Below are positions 9,186-17,920 of a stretch of 38,264 bases of DNA, in pieces. A program made the position numbers and the translations under genes. Under the pieces are notes generated by a model. It was not told the origin of the DNA, made no database searches, and worked only from the letters and a program-made list of their open reading frames with translations. The DNA is taken from assembly GCA_910584065.1 (NCBI GenBank), contig CAJTZN010000008.1:53486-91749 (forward strand), given 5' to 3'. Source of the DNA: an uncultured Eubacterium sp. Its GTDB lineage: Bacteria; Bacillota; Clostridia; Lachnospirales; Lachnospiraceae. The number at the start of each line of letters is the position of its first letter. The first letter of the stretch is position 1.

Positions 9186-9977
9186 ATGAGTGAAGTAATT
9201 GTTATCACCTCCGGAAAAGGCGGTGTAGGTAAAACAACTACGACGGCAAACGTAGGTACCGGATTAGCAAAGGAAGGCAAAAAAGTCGTGCTGATTGATA
9301 CGGATATCGGACTGCGCAACCTCGATGTGGTCATGGGGCTCGAAAACCGCATCGTGTACAATCTTGTCGATGTAATAGAAGGAAACTGCAGGATCAAACA
9401 GGCGTTGATCAAGGACAAGCGGTATCCGAACCTCTATCTGCTCCCCTCTGCCCAGACAAGGGATAAGACTGCTGTTTCACCGGAGCAGATGGCAAAACTG
9501 ACTGAAGAATTAAAAGATGAATTTGATTACATATTGCTGGATTGTCCGGCCGGGATCGAACAGGGATTCCAAAACGCGATCGCCGGGGCAAACCGCGCGC
9601 TTGTCGTGACGACGCCGGAAGTATCCGCTGTCCGTGACGCGGACCGGATCATCGGCCTTTTGAATGCCAATGACGTGAAAAAGGTGGAGCTAGTCGTCAA
9701 CCGTCTGCGCGCCGATATGGTAAAGCGGGGTGACATGATGTCCAGTGATGATGTTGTGGAGATTCTCGCCATTGACCTGCTCGGTATCGTGCCGGACGAC
9801 GAGAGTATCGTCGTATCGACCAACCAGGGCGAACCGCTCGTTGGTACGAGGACGATGGCCGGACAGGCATTTGAAAATATATGTAAACGGATCATGGGAG
9901 AAGAGGTTCCTTTTTTGGATCTGACAAAAAACAGCGGATTTTTCTCTAAGATTAAGAACAAATTTAAAAACAACTAG
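9186..9977 (+). CDS. minD: Septum site-determining protein MinD (ATPase)
   Basis: MinD is the membrane-binding ATPase of the Min system. The 263-residue product has the deviant Walker A motif KGGVGKTTT near residues 10-18 (signature lysine included), switch region DTDIGLRNLDVVMGLENR, Walker B-like YILLDCPAGIE, and an amphipathic basic C-terminus (FFSKIKNKFKNN) that fits the membrane-targeting helix. RBS GAAAGGATAGG precedes ATG 9186. It is followed by minE after 19 bases. Confidence 0.97.
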   Translation: MSEVIVITSGKGGVGKTTTTANVGTGLAKEGKKVVLIDTDIGLRNLDVVMGLENRIVYNLVDVIEGNCRIKQALIKDKRYPNLYLLPSAQTRDKTAVSPEQMAKLTEELKDEFDYILLDCPAGIEQGFQNAIAGANRALVVTTPEVSAVRDADRIIGLLNANDVKKVELVVNRLRADMVKRGDMMSSDDVVEILAIDLLGIVPDDESIVVSTNQGEPLVGTRTMAGQAFENICKRIMGEEVPFLDLTKNSGFFSKIKNKFKNN

Positions 9978-9996
9978 AAAAGGGGATAGCACCACT

Positions 9997-10269
9997 ATGG
10001 GAATTTCAGATTTTTTTCGAAGGAAATCGTCGGGAAATGTCGCCAAAGACCGCTTAAAACTCGTCCTTGTTTCGGACCGCGCGAACTGTTCGCCCGAGCT
10101 GATGGAGCAGATCAAAAACGACATTATCCGCGTACTTTCGAAGTATGTGGAGATCGATCAGGACGGTCTGGATATCAAAATAGAACAGACCGAATCAGAG
10201 GGAAATAACGGCTCGGTACCTGCTCTTTACGCAAATATTCCGATCGTCAGCATGAAACAGTCAAAATAA
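9997..10269 (+). CDS. minE: Cell division topological specificity factor MinE
   Basis: MinE stimulates the MinD ATPase and drives Min oscillation. The 90-residue product has an amphipathic N-terminus (MGISDFFRRK), the MinD-contact segment AKDRLKLVLVSDRANCSPELMEQIKND in two parts, and the dimerisation region ending in YANIPI. Length and position after minD agree. RBS AAAAGGGG lies upstream. MinE together with the DivIVA-like protein encoded downstream means both kinds of Min topology factor may coexist, as described for some Clostridia. Confidence 0.95.
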   Translation: MGISDFFRRKSSGNVAKDRLKLVLVSDRANCSPELMEQIKNDIIRVLSKYVEIDQDGLDIKIEQTESEGNNGSVPALYANIPIVSMKQSK

Positions 10270-10298
10270 GCGATAAATGATTGGTGAGTGAAAATATC

Positions 10299-11501
10299 AT
10301 GGGAAATAAAATAAAAGAAAAAGCACGTATTTGGTTAACATCAAAGAGATATAACTGGCGGAACTACGATATCGCGCTTGTGATCGTCGTGCTGGCGTTA
10401 TCTCTGATCAGTTCCTATATTTTATCCATATTGAATGTACAAAATCATCATGTCGGCTCGTTGAAACGCCAGATTTTCACTGTTGCAGCGGGTCTGTTCA
10501 TCATTGTCCTGTTTTCGCTCATTGATTACCATACCATTTGTACGTACGTACCGCTGCTTTATATTGTCACTACTATTTTAGTTGCCTGTACGCGGTTTTC
10601 ACCGCTCGGCACGACGCTGAATACCGATTCGTACCGCTGGCTGGACTTTAAAGTATTTAATCTGCAGCCGTCTGAACTGTGTAAGATCGTCGTGATCCTG
10701 TCACTGGCTGCTTTTTTTGTCTACCGGAGGGAGAAGCTGCAGACATTCCAGACTTTTTTTCTGGCGTGCCTGATCGCGTTTCTGCCCACCAGTTTCATCC
10801 TCGTGCAGTCGGATCTGTCATCCAGCGTCGTCATCATCGTAGTGCTCGCTATGATGCTTTTGTCGTCCGGGATCGGCAGAAAGATATTAGGGCCGGTGAT
10901 CGCCGTCCTCGTGCCGGTCAGCGGTTTTTTGGTGTGGTATATTTTCCAGCCGAACCAGCTTCTTTTGGATAAGTACCAGCTCAAAAGGATCACTGGATGG
11001 CTAAATCCGGACTCACAGGCGCTCGATACGATGTACCAGCAGAACAACTCGGTATTGTCCATCGCCTCCGGAAAATTGTATGGAAAACGGCTGTTGGAAG
11101 ACGCGGCGGAGAGCAGGAACTATAACTCGGTCAGTGTCACCGAGAGTGATTTTATTTGGACGCCGATCAGTGAAGAATTCGGGTTTATCGGCTGTATGGT
11201 CATTTTGGCGCTATTGTCCATCATTATCATCAAATGCTTTCTGGCGGCGAAACGGGCCAAAGATTATATGGGGATGATGATCGCGATCGGCATTGGCTCC
11301 ATGTTCTGCTTCCAGATCTTTTTTAACATCGGGGTAGCGACCTCGATCCTGCCCAATACGGGACTTCCGCTTCCATTTTTGAGCAACGGCCTGTCTTCTC
11401 TGATGAGCAGTTCGATGGCGGTCGGGATACTCATAAATATCGGGATACAGCCGAACCGCGGGAGTAACAGCAGTTTTGTGGACAGCCTGACTATCAAATA
11501 G
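10299..11501 (+). CDS. rodA: SEDS-family peptidoglycan glycosyltransferase (RodA/FtsW)
   Basis: A polytopic SEDS glycosyltransferase that polymerises lipid II with a cognate class B PBP. About ten hydrophobic segments are visible in the 400-residue product. Family landmarks include LQPSELCKIVVILSLAAFF, VQSDLSSSVVII (conserved aspartate in the extracellular loop region), FIWTPISEEFGFIG and LPFLSNGLSSLM. Position in the mre–PBP2–min cluster favours RodA over FtsW, but the two are not separable by motif alone. ATG 10299 is chosen over the upstream TTG; a GGTGAG sits 13 bases before it. Confidence 0.9.
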   Translation: MGNKIKEKARIWLTSKRYNWRNYDIALVIVVLALSLISSYILSILNVQNHHVGSLKRQIFTVAAGLFIIVLFSLIDYHTICTYVPLLYIVTTILVACTRFSPLGTTLNTDSYRWLDFKVFNLQPSELCKIVVILSLAAFFVYRREKLQTFQTFFLACLIAFLPTSFILVQSDLSSSVVIIVVLAMMLLSSGIGRKILGPVIAVLVPVSGFLVWYIFQPNQLLLDKYQLKRITGWLNPDSQALDTMYQQNNSVLSIASGKLYGKRLLEDAAESRNYNSVSVTESDFIWTPISEEFGFIGCMVILALLSIIIIKCFLAAKRAKDYMGMMIAIGIGSMFCFQIFFNIGVATSILPNTGLPLPFLSNGLSSLMSSSMAVGILINIGIQPNRGSNSSFVDSLTIK

Positions 11502-11544
11502 ATGCGCGGGGGAAATGTCCTTCGGCGCAGGAATGGAGAAGAGT

Positions 11545-11943
11545 ATGAATATAGGGTTAATCGCACATGATTCCAAAAAAATACTAATGCAGAATTTCTG
11601 TATCGCTTACCGGGGGATTCTGAGCAAACATGATATTTACGCAACGGAGACGACGGGAAGGCTCGTAGAAGAGGTGACAAATTTAAACATCCATAAGTAT
11701 CTGGCCGGACATCTGGGGGGCGAAAAGCAGCTGGGGGCGCAGATTGAGAGCAACGAAATCGACCTCGTCATTTTTTTGCGGGATCCGCTGACGAAAAAGT
11801 CACATGAACCGGAAGTGACAACCGTGTTCCAATTGTGCGACGTCCACAATATCCCGTTGGCGACAAACGTGGCTTCCGCCGAACTGCTGATCAAAGCACT
11901 GGAGCGGGGAGATTTGGACTGGCGCGAACTTGTTCGCTCTTGA
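11545..11943 (+). CDS. mgsA: Methylglyoxal synthase
   Basis: MgsA converts dihydroxyacetone phosphate to methylglyoxal and phosphate, a bypass of lower glycolysis. The 132-residue product has AHDSKK near the N-terminus (catalytic-site His), TGRLVEE, the phosphate-binding GGEKQLGAQI, and DLVIFLRDP with the catalytic aspartate, followed by HEPEV. ATG 11545 follows GGAGAAGAGT; the frame is open upstream but without a better start. It sits in the morphogenesis cluster, as in several Clostridia. Confidence 0.95.
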   Translation: MNIGLIAHDSKKILMQNFCIAYRGILSKHDIYATETTGRLVEEVTNLNIHKYLAGHLGGEKQLGAQIESNEIDLVIFLRDPLTKKSHEPEVTTVFQLCDVHNIPLATNVASAELLIKALERGDLDWRELVRS

Positions 11944-11989
11944 ACGTTTGCTCTTGAGCGTTTGCTCCTAAGGAAGGGAATGATATTTT

Positions 11990-13378
11990 TTGGCAAACAA
12001 AAAAATTATTCAATATAAAAAACCATTTCGGCCGAAGGTTGCCACGATGATCCTATGTATCATCATTGTATATGTCGCGGCAGTTGCCTGGAATTATTTC
12101 AGCAAAGATCATGTCAGCATATACGAGGTGAATGAAACGAGTATTGCCGACGACAGCACGATCACGGGGTTCATCACGCGCGAAGAAACGGTAGTGTCGG
12201 CAGACGAGGGCGGTTATGTCAATTTTTATCACGCCGACCAGAGCAAAGTCGGAAAAAACGAAGTGATCTATACGATCGACAGTACGGGGGCCGTCAGCGA
12301 ACTGCTCAGCCAGGTGGAGACAGGTTCCGCCACGACGGCGAGTGATATTGCCAAATTGCGCGAGGTCATTCAGGATTATTATGTCAATTATAATCCAGCC
12401 GCCTTTTATAAGGTAAAGGACTTTCATTACAGCATCGAAAATTCCATTTTTGAACAGAGCCGCAATAATCTGTACAGCGACCTGAAAAAAAGGATGTCAG
12501 AAAATAATATAAAGGGCGATTTTGTGCGGTCGCGCGCGAAGACTTCCGGCATCATTTCTTACTGTATCGATGGTTATGAGAACACGAAAGCCGATGATGT
12601 GACGGCTGACTTTTTTAAAAAGGGCTCGGAGGTCGGACGAACGCTCATCCGTTCTTCGGAAAGGATCGAGGCGGGGACGCCGGTGTACAAGCTGGTTACC
12701 AACGAGGAATGGAACATCGTCATCCCGGTTTCAGACAGTTTGTATGAAAAGATCAAAGATTCTTCGACGCTGCGGATCACGGTGAAAAAAGACAATATTT
12801 CATTTCCCGTCAGCCTGTCGCTGGAGGAGCACGGCGGATATACGTTTGCCATCCTCACGACGTCGCGTTTTATGGAACGGTATTTGAGCGACCGGTTTCT
12901 TGATATCGAGTTGAACCTGAATGCGGCGAGCGGCTTCAAAATCCCAAATTCCTCCATTTTGTCAAAAGAACTGACCCTCGTTCCGGAGCACATGACGGAA
13001 GTCGGCGGAAACGGGGAGGAAAAGGGCGTGATCAAAGTGGTGTACGACGAAAACGGCGGCAGCAAGGAAGTATTTACCTCATTAAAAAACTGCTCCGTTT
13101 CAGATGGAAAATACTGTGCGGATCCGTCCATCCTGAAGCCGGGAGACGTGATCAAGGATCCGTCAAATGGCAAACCGTACACACTTCAGGATGTGATCAA
13201 GGTCGAAGGCGTCTATTGTGCCAATACGGGTTACTGCCAGTTCAGGAAGATCGAAAAGATTTATGAAAACAACGAATATACGATTGTTTCTTCCGATACG
13301 AAAGGCGGTATTTCGAATTTCGATCATATCATCGTCAATCCGGATAAAATAAACGAGGACGATTTTGTCGATCAATAA
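11990..13378 (+). CDS. HlyD-like membrane-anchored adaptor protein
   Basis: A 462-residue protein with one N-terminal membrane segment (about residues 17-37, VATMILCIIIVYVAAVAWNYF) and an extracytoplasmic region. The segment TGFITREETVVSADEGGYVNFYHADQSKVGKNEVIYTID, here joined from adjacent parts, has the look of the split lipoyl/barrel-sandwich half of HlyD/RND adaptors, with a second barrel-like region in the C-terminal half. Start is TTG 11990, after GGAAGGGA. No transporter gene is adjacent. It lies between mgsA and yggS in a division cluster, so a role at the envelope is likely, but I cannot name one. Confidence 0.72.
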   Translation: MANKKIIQYKKPFRPKVATMILCIIIVYVAAVAWNYFSKDHVSIYEVNETSIADDSTITGFITREETVVSADEGGYVNFYHADQSKVGKNEVIYTIDSTGAVSELLSQVETGSATTASDIAKLREVIQDYYVNYNPAAFYKVKDFHYSIENSIFEQSRNNLYSDLKKRMSENNIKGDFVRSRAKTSGIISYCIDGYENTKADDVTADFFKKGSEVGRTLIRSSERIEAGTPVYKLVTNEEWNIVIPVSDSLYEKIKDSSTLRITVKKDNISFPVSLSLEEHGGYTFAILTTSRFMERYLSDRFLDIELNLNAASGFKIPNSSILSKELTLVPEHMTEVGGNGEEKGVIKVVYDENGGSKEVFTSLKNCSVSDGKYCADPSILKPGDVIKDPSNGKPYTLQDVIKVEGVYCANTGYCQFRKIEKIYENNEYTIVSSDTKGGISNFDHIIVNPDKINEDDFVDQ

Positions 13379-13397
13379 GCAAGGGAGGTAACACAGG

Positions 13398-14090
13398 ATG
13401 GTAACGGAAAATTTAAAAACAGTAGAAGCTAATATCGTACGCGCCTGCGAGCGCAGCGGCAGGAACCGTGCGGATGTGACGCTGATCGCCGTAAGTAAGA
13501 CAAAACCGGTCGAGCTGATGGAAGAGGCGATGGCAGCCGGCATGCGCACGTTTGGGGAAAACAAAGTGCAGGAAATCATAAAAAAGCAGCCATATTTCCC
13601 GGACGATGTGGACTGGCATATGATCGGGCATTTACAGCGCAATAAAGTAAGGCAGATTGCCGGAAAAGTCGCGATGATCCATTCAGTGGACTCCCTCCGC
13701 CTGGCCGAACAGATCCAGAAGGAATACGAGGCGATCGGTAAGACGGCCCCAATACTCATAGAGGTAAACATTGCCAGAGAAGAGACGAAATTCGGCCTAA
13801 TGCCCGAAGAAACCGAGGCGGTCATCCGCGAAGCCGCTAAAATGGGCAATATCGAAGTGCGCGGGCTCATGACGATCGCTCCCTATGTGGAGGATCCGCA
13901 GGAAAACAGGGTACATTTTTGCAATTTACGAAAATTACTAGTTGACATAAACAGCAAAAACATTGATAATGTTAATATGACGGAACTTTCCATGGGAATG
14001 ACAGGTGATTATGAAATTGCAATCGAAGAGGGGGCTACGTTTGTAAGGGTAGGTACCGGCATATTCGGAAGCAGGCAGTATGCCAAATAA
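13398..14090 (+). CDS. yggS: YggS/PLPBP-family pyridoxal phosphate homeostasis protein
   Basis: A PLP-binding protein with an alanine-racemase-like TIM barrel and no known catalytic activity, involved in vitamin B6 homeostasis. The 230-residue product shows the PLP lysine in IAVSKTKPVE (about residue 35), FGENKVQE, DWHMIGHLQRNKVR, and the phosphate-binding SMGMTGDYEIAIEEGATFVRVGTGIFG near the end, here in separate blocks. RBS AAGGGAGGT precedes ATG 13398. The yggS–sepF pairing is standard in Firmicutes division clusters. Confidence 0.96.
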   Translation: MVTENLKTVEANIVRACERSGRNRADVTLIAVSKTKPVELMEEAMAAGMRTFGENKVQEIIKKQPYFPDDVDWHMIGHLQRNKVRQIAGKVAMIHSVDSLRLAEQIQKEYEAIGKTAPILIEVNIAREETKFGLMPEETEAVIREAAKMGNIEVRGLMTIAPYVEDPQENRVHFCNLRKLLVDINSKNIDNVNMTELSMGMTGDYEIAIEEGATFVRVGTGIFGSRQYAK

Positions 14091-14137
14091 AACAAAAGAA
14101 AGGCTTTCGTTAATATAGTTAGGAAAGGGTTAAGATC

Positions 14138-14653
14138 ATGGGATTAAATTCACTTTTGAACTTTTTTAAATTAGATGGAATCGACGATGAATATGAGGAT
14201 TACGACTATGACGAGTATGAAGAAGAGGAAACGCCTTCTGTAAGAAAAGCTTCTGTTCCGCGAAAAACAGCTTCCACAAGAGAGATACCGGAGGACTCGG
14301 CAAAGTCCAAAAACAGCTTTTTGAACAACTCGAAACCAAAAGTCGTTTCATTAAACCGTTCGATGATGGAAGTAAAGATCGTACAGCCGACTTCATTTGA
14401 GGATTCACAGGAAATCTGTAATACACTGTTAGAATCAAAACCGGTCGTGGTGAATTTAGAGGGATTTGACCCGGATGACGCCCAGCGCATCATGGATTTT
14501 ATTTCTGGATGTATCTACGCCATAAATGGAAAATATCATCAGATTTCCAAATACATTTTTATCTTTACACCTGAAAATGTTGATATTAGTGGGGATTCTC
14601 TGTCACTGGGTGATGGAACGGCGGCGATGCCGACGATTAGCAGGGAATTTTAA
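14138..14653 (+). CDS. sepF: Cell division protein SepF
   Basis: SepF is a membrane-binding FtsZ partner that helps align the Z-ring. The 171-residue product begins with an amphipathic helix (MGLNSLLNFFKLDG), followed by an acidic Tyr/Asp/Glu-rich linker (about 15-35) and the globular domain (about 85-160) with VVNLEGFDPDDAQRIMDFISG and ISKYIFIFTPENVDI. RBS AGGAAAGGG precedes ATG 14138. It follows yggS and precedes the DivIVA-like gene, the conserved order. Confidence 0.96.
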   Translation: MGLNSLLNFFKLDGIDDEYEDYDYDEYEEEETPSVRKASVPRKTASTREIPEDSAKSKNSFLNNSKPKVVSLNRSMMEVKIVQPTSFEDSQEICNTLLESKPVVVNLEGFDPDDAQRIMDFISGCIYAINGKYHQISKYIFIFTPENVDISGDSLSLGDGTAAMPTISREF

Positions 14654-14696
14654 TCTTCCCATGTAATGAAAAGACAAGTAAGGAGGAAAACTGTAA

Positions 14697-16187
14697 ATGT
14701 TATCTTTGATAGAGTTGCAGCGAAAAAAGGTAGAAGCAAAAAGAAAGAAATACGATAAAGACGAGATGGACAGCTATTTGGAGCTGGTTTATGAAAATTA
14801 CCGTGAACTTTTGGATCAGGTTAAAACACTGGAAGCGGAAAAGGCTGAACTAAACCAGAAGGTGAAGAAACTGAGCGACGGCGTACAATATTACCGCTCA
14901 ATTGAGACCACGCTCCAAAAGGCGCTGATCCTCGCAGAAAAAACGTCGAAAGAGACGAAAGATGCCGCGCTGTTAAAAGCGGAGTCGATTGAGAAAGACG
15001 CCAACAAGCGGGCGGATGAGATCCTTCGTAACGCGGAAGGCGAATATAACAAGATCAAGGGAAAATGTGTTCATCTGGTACAACAGTTCAACCAGTATAA
15101 AACAAGGTTGATCGAAGCGGCGAGCGCCCAGCTTGAACTGGTGGAAGGGGACGAGTTCGACATTGAGGCGCCGGATGAATACGGGCAGGCGCCAAAGGCA
15201 TCCGCCAGACCAAAAAGAACACAGTCCGCGGCAAAACGGGCGCCAATGCCGGAATCAGCACCGACGCCAGAACCCGTGTCGACACCAATGCCGGAACCAA
15301 CACCAACGTCCGTGCCGACACCAGTACCGGAACCCGTGCCAATGCCCGTGTCGGAGCCGGCACCAGAACCAATACCAGTGCCAGTGCCGGAACCAGCACC
15401 AGAACCAATACCCGTGCCGACACCAGAACCAGAACCCGTGCCAATGCCCGTGTCGGAGCCGGCACTAGAACCAGAACTGACATTAACACCGGAACCAGCG
15501 CCGCTATCAACACCGGCGCCGGAGATAAAACATGAACCAGTAGGTTCGAAAAAAATGACGACAGAAGAAATCCTGCAGGCGGATACGATTGATCTGCGAA
15601 CGACTCTGAATACGATACAGTCCTATGTGCAGGACGCTGTATCAGAATCATCGATTTCCGAGGCGGAACAGCGGGCGGTTGACCATTCAACGACACTTCA
15701 ATCGACAGCAGTTCAGCCAGAAGTGGAGCAGTCGCTCGAGCCGATCGTAAATGATTCGATGAGAGAAGACGAAGAAGATGACTTTACGCATATTTCGATC
15801 CAGACCAGTACAGAACCATCCGTACAGGAATTATCCGCGGAGCCGCTCGAGCAGTTAGTACCCGAACAAGCGATTGTTTCACACGAGGATGAAAATGCCC
15901 GGATCAATATATCAAACGTAAAACAGGCGCAGCCAATTGACGCGGCGTTTATCGAGCCAGTACAGTCGAAAACAGTAGAGCCGCTTGATGCCGTGTTTGA
16001 AGATGAGATCGCGGCAAATGACGAGCGGGCGAAGGAACCGATCAAATTGGATCCGGCAGCGGCCAAAGAACCGGAATCTGTGCCGACTTTAGACGCCCTG
16101 CTGCAGGATTTGAATATCAATAACAGGAGCAATCAGAAATCCGATGATCCGTTTGAGTTTTTAGGATCGATCGACGACGACTTTTAA
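14697..16187 (+). CDS. DivIVA-like coiled-coil protein with Pro/Glu-rich tail
   Basis: The N-terminal 130 residues are a charged coiled coil (DSYLELVYENYRELLDQVK, KAELNQKVKKLSDGVQYY, ALILAEKTSKETKDAAL) and the gene occupies the divIVA slot after sepF. The canonical DivIVA membrane-binding N-terminus is not obvious, so this is a divergent member. Residues about 180-280 are a low-complexity tract of PEP, PVP and PMPEP repeats, followed by an acidic, probably disordered region. At 496 residues it is more than twice the usual DivIVA length. RBS AAGGAGGAAA precedes the ATG. A polar or septal scaffold role is inferred from position. Confidence 0.78.
   Translation: MLSLIELQRKKVEAKRKKYDKDEMDSYLELVYENYRELLDQVKTLEAEKAELNQKVKKLSDGVQYYRSIETTLQKALILAEKTSKETKDAALLKAESIEKDANKRADEILRNAEGEYNKIKGKCVHLVQQFNQYKTRLIEAASAQLELVEGDEFDIEAPDEYGQAPKASARPKRTQSAAKRAPMPESAPTPEPVSTPMPEPTPTSVPTPVPEPVPMPVSEPAPEPIPVPVPEPAPEPIPVPTPEPEPVPMPVSEPALEPELTLTPEPAPLSTPAPEIKHEPVGSKKMTTEEILQADTIDLRTTLNTIQSYVQDAVSESSISEAEQRAVDHSTTLQSTAVQPEVEQSLEPIVNDSMREDEEDDFTHISIQTSTEPSVQELSAEPLEQLVPEQAIVSHEDENARINISNVKQAQPIDAAFIEPVQSKTVEPLDAVFEDEIAANDERAKEPIKLDPAAAKEPESVPTLDALLQDLNINNRSNQKSDDPFEFLGSIDDDF
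15252..15525 (+). repeat. Degenerate Pro-Glu/Pro-Val coding repeat in the DivIVA-like gene
   Basis: Short degenerate units such as CCAGAACCA and CCAGTGCC encode alternating PEP, PVP and PMP motifs. The units are imperfect, so this is a coding low-complexity tract and not an array of separate elements. It gives an extended proline-rich linker between the coiled coil and the acidic C-terminal region. Confidence 0.7.
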
Positions 16188-16222
16188 AAGTGGTTTTTTA
16201 GAGGTAATCTTAGGGGAAATCA

Positions 16223-16837
16223 ATGAAACGTAACAAATCTGGTAAAATACATCGTGAACACGGGATCGGTAAAACAAACATTATATTTTTTATAATGTTT
16301 GTTTTACTTGTGTTTATTGATCAGGCGGGCAAAAGAGCAGCGTTCCTTTTCCTTCGTGATTCCGATATTGAGCTGATTCCCGGCGTTTTGGAACTGCATT
16401 ATCTGGAAAATAAAGGTGCTGCCTGGGGGATGATGCAGAACCAGACATGGATACTCATAGCGATCACGGCAATCGTACTGATCGTGATCGCCTGTGTTTT
16501 TTTCCGCCTTTCCAATGGAAGGTTTTCCAATGGAAAGTTTTCCAATGGAAAGTTTTCCAATGGAAGATTTTCCAATGGGAGTTGTTCCCTTGGAAATCAG
16601 TTTCGATTTCTAAGGTTTTGCCTGGTCTTGTTAGCTGCCGGAGCGTTTGGAAATCTGATCGACCGCGTTATGAACCATTACGTTATTGATTTTATTTATG
16701 TTTCACTGATTGATTTTCCAGTCTTCAATTTTGCGGACTGTTTTGTCAGCATATCCGCTGTTCTCATTTTATACTGCATCCTGTTCCGTTACAAGGATAT
16801 GGACGCGGAATATCCCGTACAGGAGAAAAATGAGTGA
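16223..16837 (+). CDS. lspA: Lipoprotein signal peptidase (signal peptidase II)
   Basis: LspA is the membrane aspartyl protease that cleaves prolipoprotein signal peptides after lipidation. Conserved blocks are IDQAGKRAA, LENKGAAWGM, GAFGNLIDRV (first catalytic Asp) and FPVFNFADCFV (second catalytic Asp). Four membrane segments are visible. At 204 residues it is longer than the usual 150-170 because about 30 residues of FSNG(K/R) repeats lie between the second and third membrane segments (about residues 96-125). RBS TAGGGGAAA precedes ATG 16223. It is followed by rluD, a common pairing. Confidence 0.95.
   Translation: MKRNKSGKIHREHGIGKTNIIFFIMFVLLVFIDQAGKRAAFLFLRDSDIELIPGVLELHYLENKGAAWGMMQNQTWILIAITAIVLIVIACVFFRLSNGRFSNGKFSNGKFSNGRFSNGSCSLGNQFRFLRFCLVLLAAGAFGNLIDRVMNHYVIDFIYVSLIDFPVFNFADCFVSISAVLILYCILFRYKDMDAEYPVQEKNE
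16509..16595 (+). repeat. 15-bp in-frame tandem repeat inside lspA
   Basis: About five to six copies of a 15-bp unit, TTTTCCAATGGAAAG with a few substitutions, encode FSNGK/FSNGR. Each unit contains the palindrome TTTCCA-A-TGGAAA. The length is a multiple of three, so changes in copy number would keep the frame. The tract lies in a loop between membrane segments of LspA. Confidence 0.9.
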
Positions 16838-16893
16838 GGACCGTATTTACCGCATTTTCGGCATTTACATGGAATTTACATGGAGGAAGTTTT

Positions 16894-17835
16894 ATGGAGC
16901 AACTTATTACGTTACAAGCTGGGGAATGTGACGCGGGCAGGCGGCTGGATCAGGTGATTGCCGCCAAATGTATGGATCTGTCCCGCTCCTATATTCAAAA
17001 GTTAATAAAAGAGGAAAACTGCGTGAGTGTAAACGGGAACTTTGGAATCAAGACGAAGTATCCCGTTTCTTTTGGCGACGAGATCTGTATCCGTCTGCCT
17101 GCCCCCCGATCGCTGGAAATCGAGCCCCAGAACATCCCGTTGGATATTTTGTATGAGGACGACGATATTTTGGTCATAAACAAGACCAAAGGCCTCGTCG
17201 TACACCCCGCAAACGGACACTATTCCGACACGCTGGTCAACGCCGTCCTATATCACTGTGGAAATCGTCTGTCCGGCATCAATGGAGTCCTGCGGCCCGG
17301 CATCGTCCACCGGATCGATAAAGATACAACCGGCTCTCTCGTCGTGTGCAAAAATGACAGCGCTCATCTCTGCCTGTCCCAGCAATTTCGTGCACACACG
17401 ATCAACAGAACATACCACGCCATCGTGTACAACAATTTTTCCGGAGAAGAGGGAACAATCGACAAACCGATCGGCAGGCATCCGATAGATCGAAAAAAGC
17501 GGAAAGTCGTACCGGAAACCGGGAAGAGGGCAGTCACCCATTACCGTGTCCTGGACCACCTGAACAACAAATTCAACTATATCGAATGCCGGCTGGAGAC
17601 CGGCCGCACACATCAGATCCGTGTCCACATGGCACATATCGGACATCCCCTTTTGGGAGATGCCATTTACGGCCCGGATAATAGGAAATTTAAAGACCTG
17701 CAGGGACAAACACTACATGCCAAAACGCTCGGATTTTTGCATCCTACAAGCGAAGAATACATGGAATTTGACGCGCCTCTGCCCGCGTATTTCGAAAACT
17801 TGCTGAAAACACTGGGAAATACGCATGAAAAATAG
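16894..17835 (+). CDS. rluD: RluD/RluA-family 23S rRNA pseudouridine synthase
   Basis: The product has an N-terminal S4 RNA-binding domain (GRRLDQVIAAKC to VSVNGN) and a pseudouridine synthase domain with the catalytic motif HRIDKDTTGSLVV, then AVTHYRVLD, ETGRTHQIRVHMAHIGHPLLGDAIYG in separate blocks. Length from ATG 16894 is 313 residues, matching RluD-type enzymes. This start follows GGAGGAAGTTTT. The frame is open back to the lspA stop but with no better start. RluD-type enzymes modify helix 69 of 23S rRNA; the exact target site here is inferred. Confidence 0.93.
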   Translation: MEQLITLQAGECDAGRRLDQVIAAKCMDLSRSYIQKLIKEENCVSVNGNFGIKTKYPVSFGDEICIRLPAPRSLEIEPQNIPLDILYEDDDILVINKTKGLVVHPANGHYSDTLVNAVLYHCGNRLSGINGVLRPGIVHRIDKDTTGSLVVCKNDSAHLCLSQQFRAHTINRTYHAIVYNNFSGEEGTIDKPIGRHPIDRKKRKVVPETGKRAVTHYRVLDHLNNKFNYIECRLETGRTHQIRVHMAHIGHPLLGDAIYGPDNRKFKDLQGQTLHAKTLGFLHPTSEEYMEFDAPLPAYFENLLKTLGNTHEK

Positions 17836-17891
17836 AATTGCCGGATTTTAAAAGATTTTAAAATTTTTAACAAATAATTTCAAAAATATCA

Positions 17892-17920
17892 TTGACTTCC
17901 TGTTTCTTCTGTAGTAGAAT
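17892..17920 (+). promoter_or_regulatory. Probable sigma-A promoter of the BlaI-like gene
   Basis: TTGACT (17892-17897) and TAGAAT (17915-17920) are separated by 17 bases, a near-consensus promoter directed at the regulator gene. The -10 box overlaps a GTAGAAT box, so the site could be autoregulated. Transcription from here would give a leader of roughly 170 bases. Confidence 0.65.

Noticed and set aside
17836..17870. AT-only inverted repeat after rluD as an intrinsic terminator.
   Set aside because: ATTTTAAAA/TTTTAAAAT has no GC pairs and would form a very weak stem; it is a by-product of AT-rich sequence.
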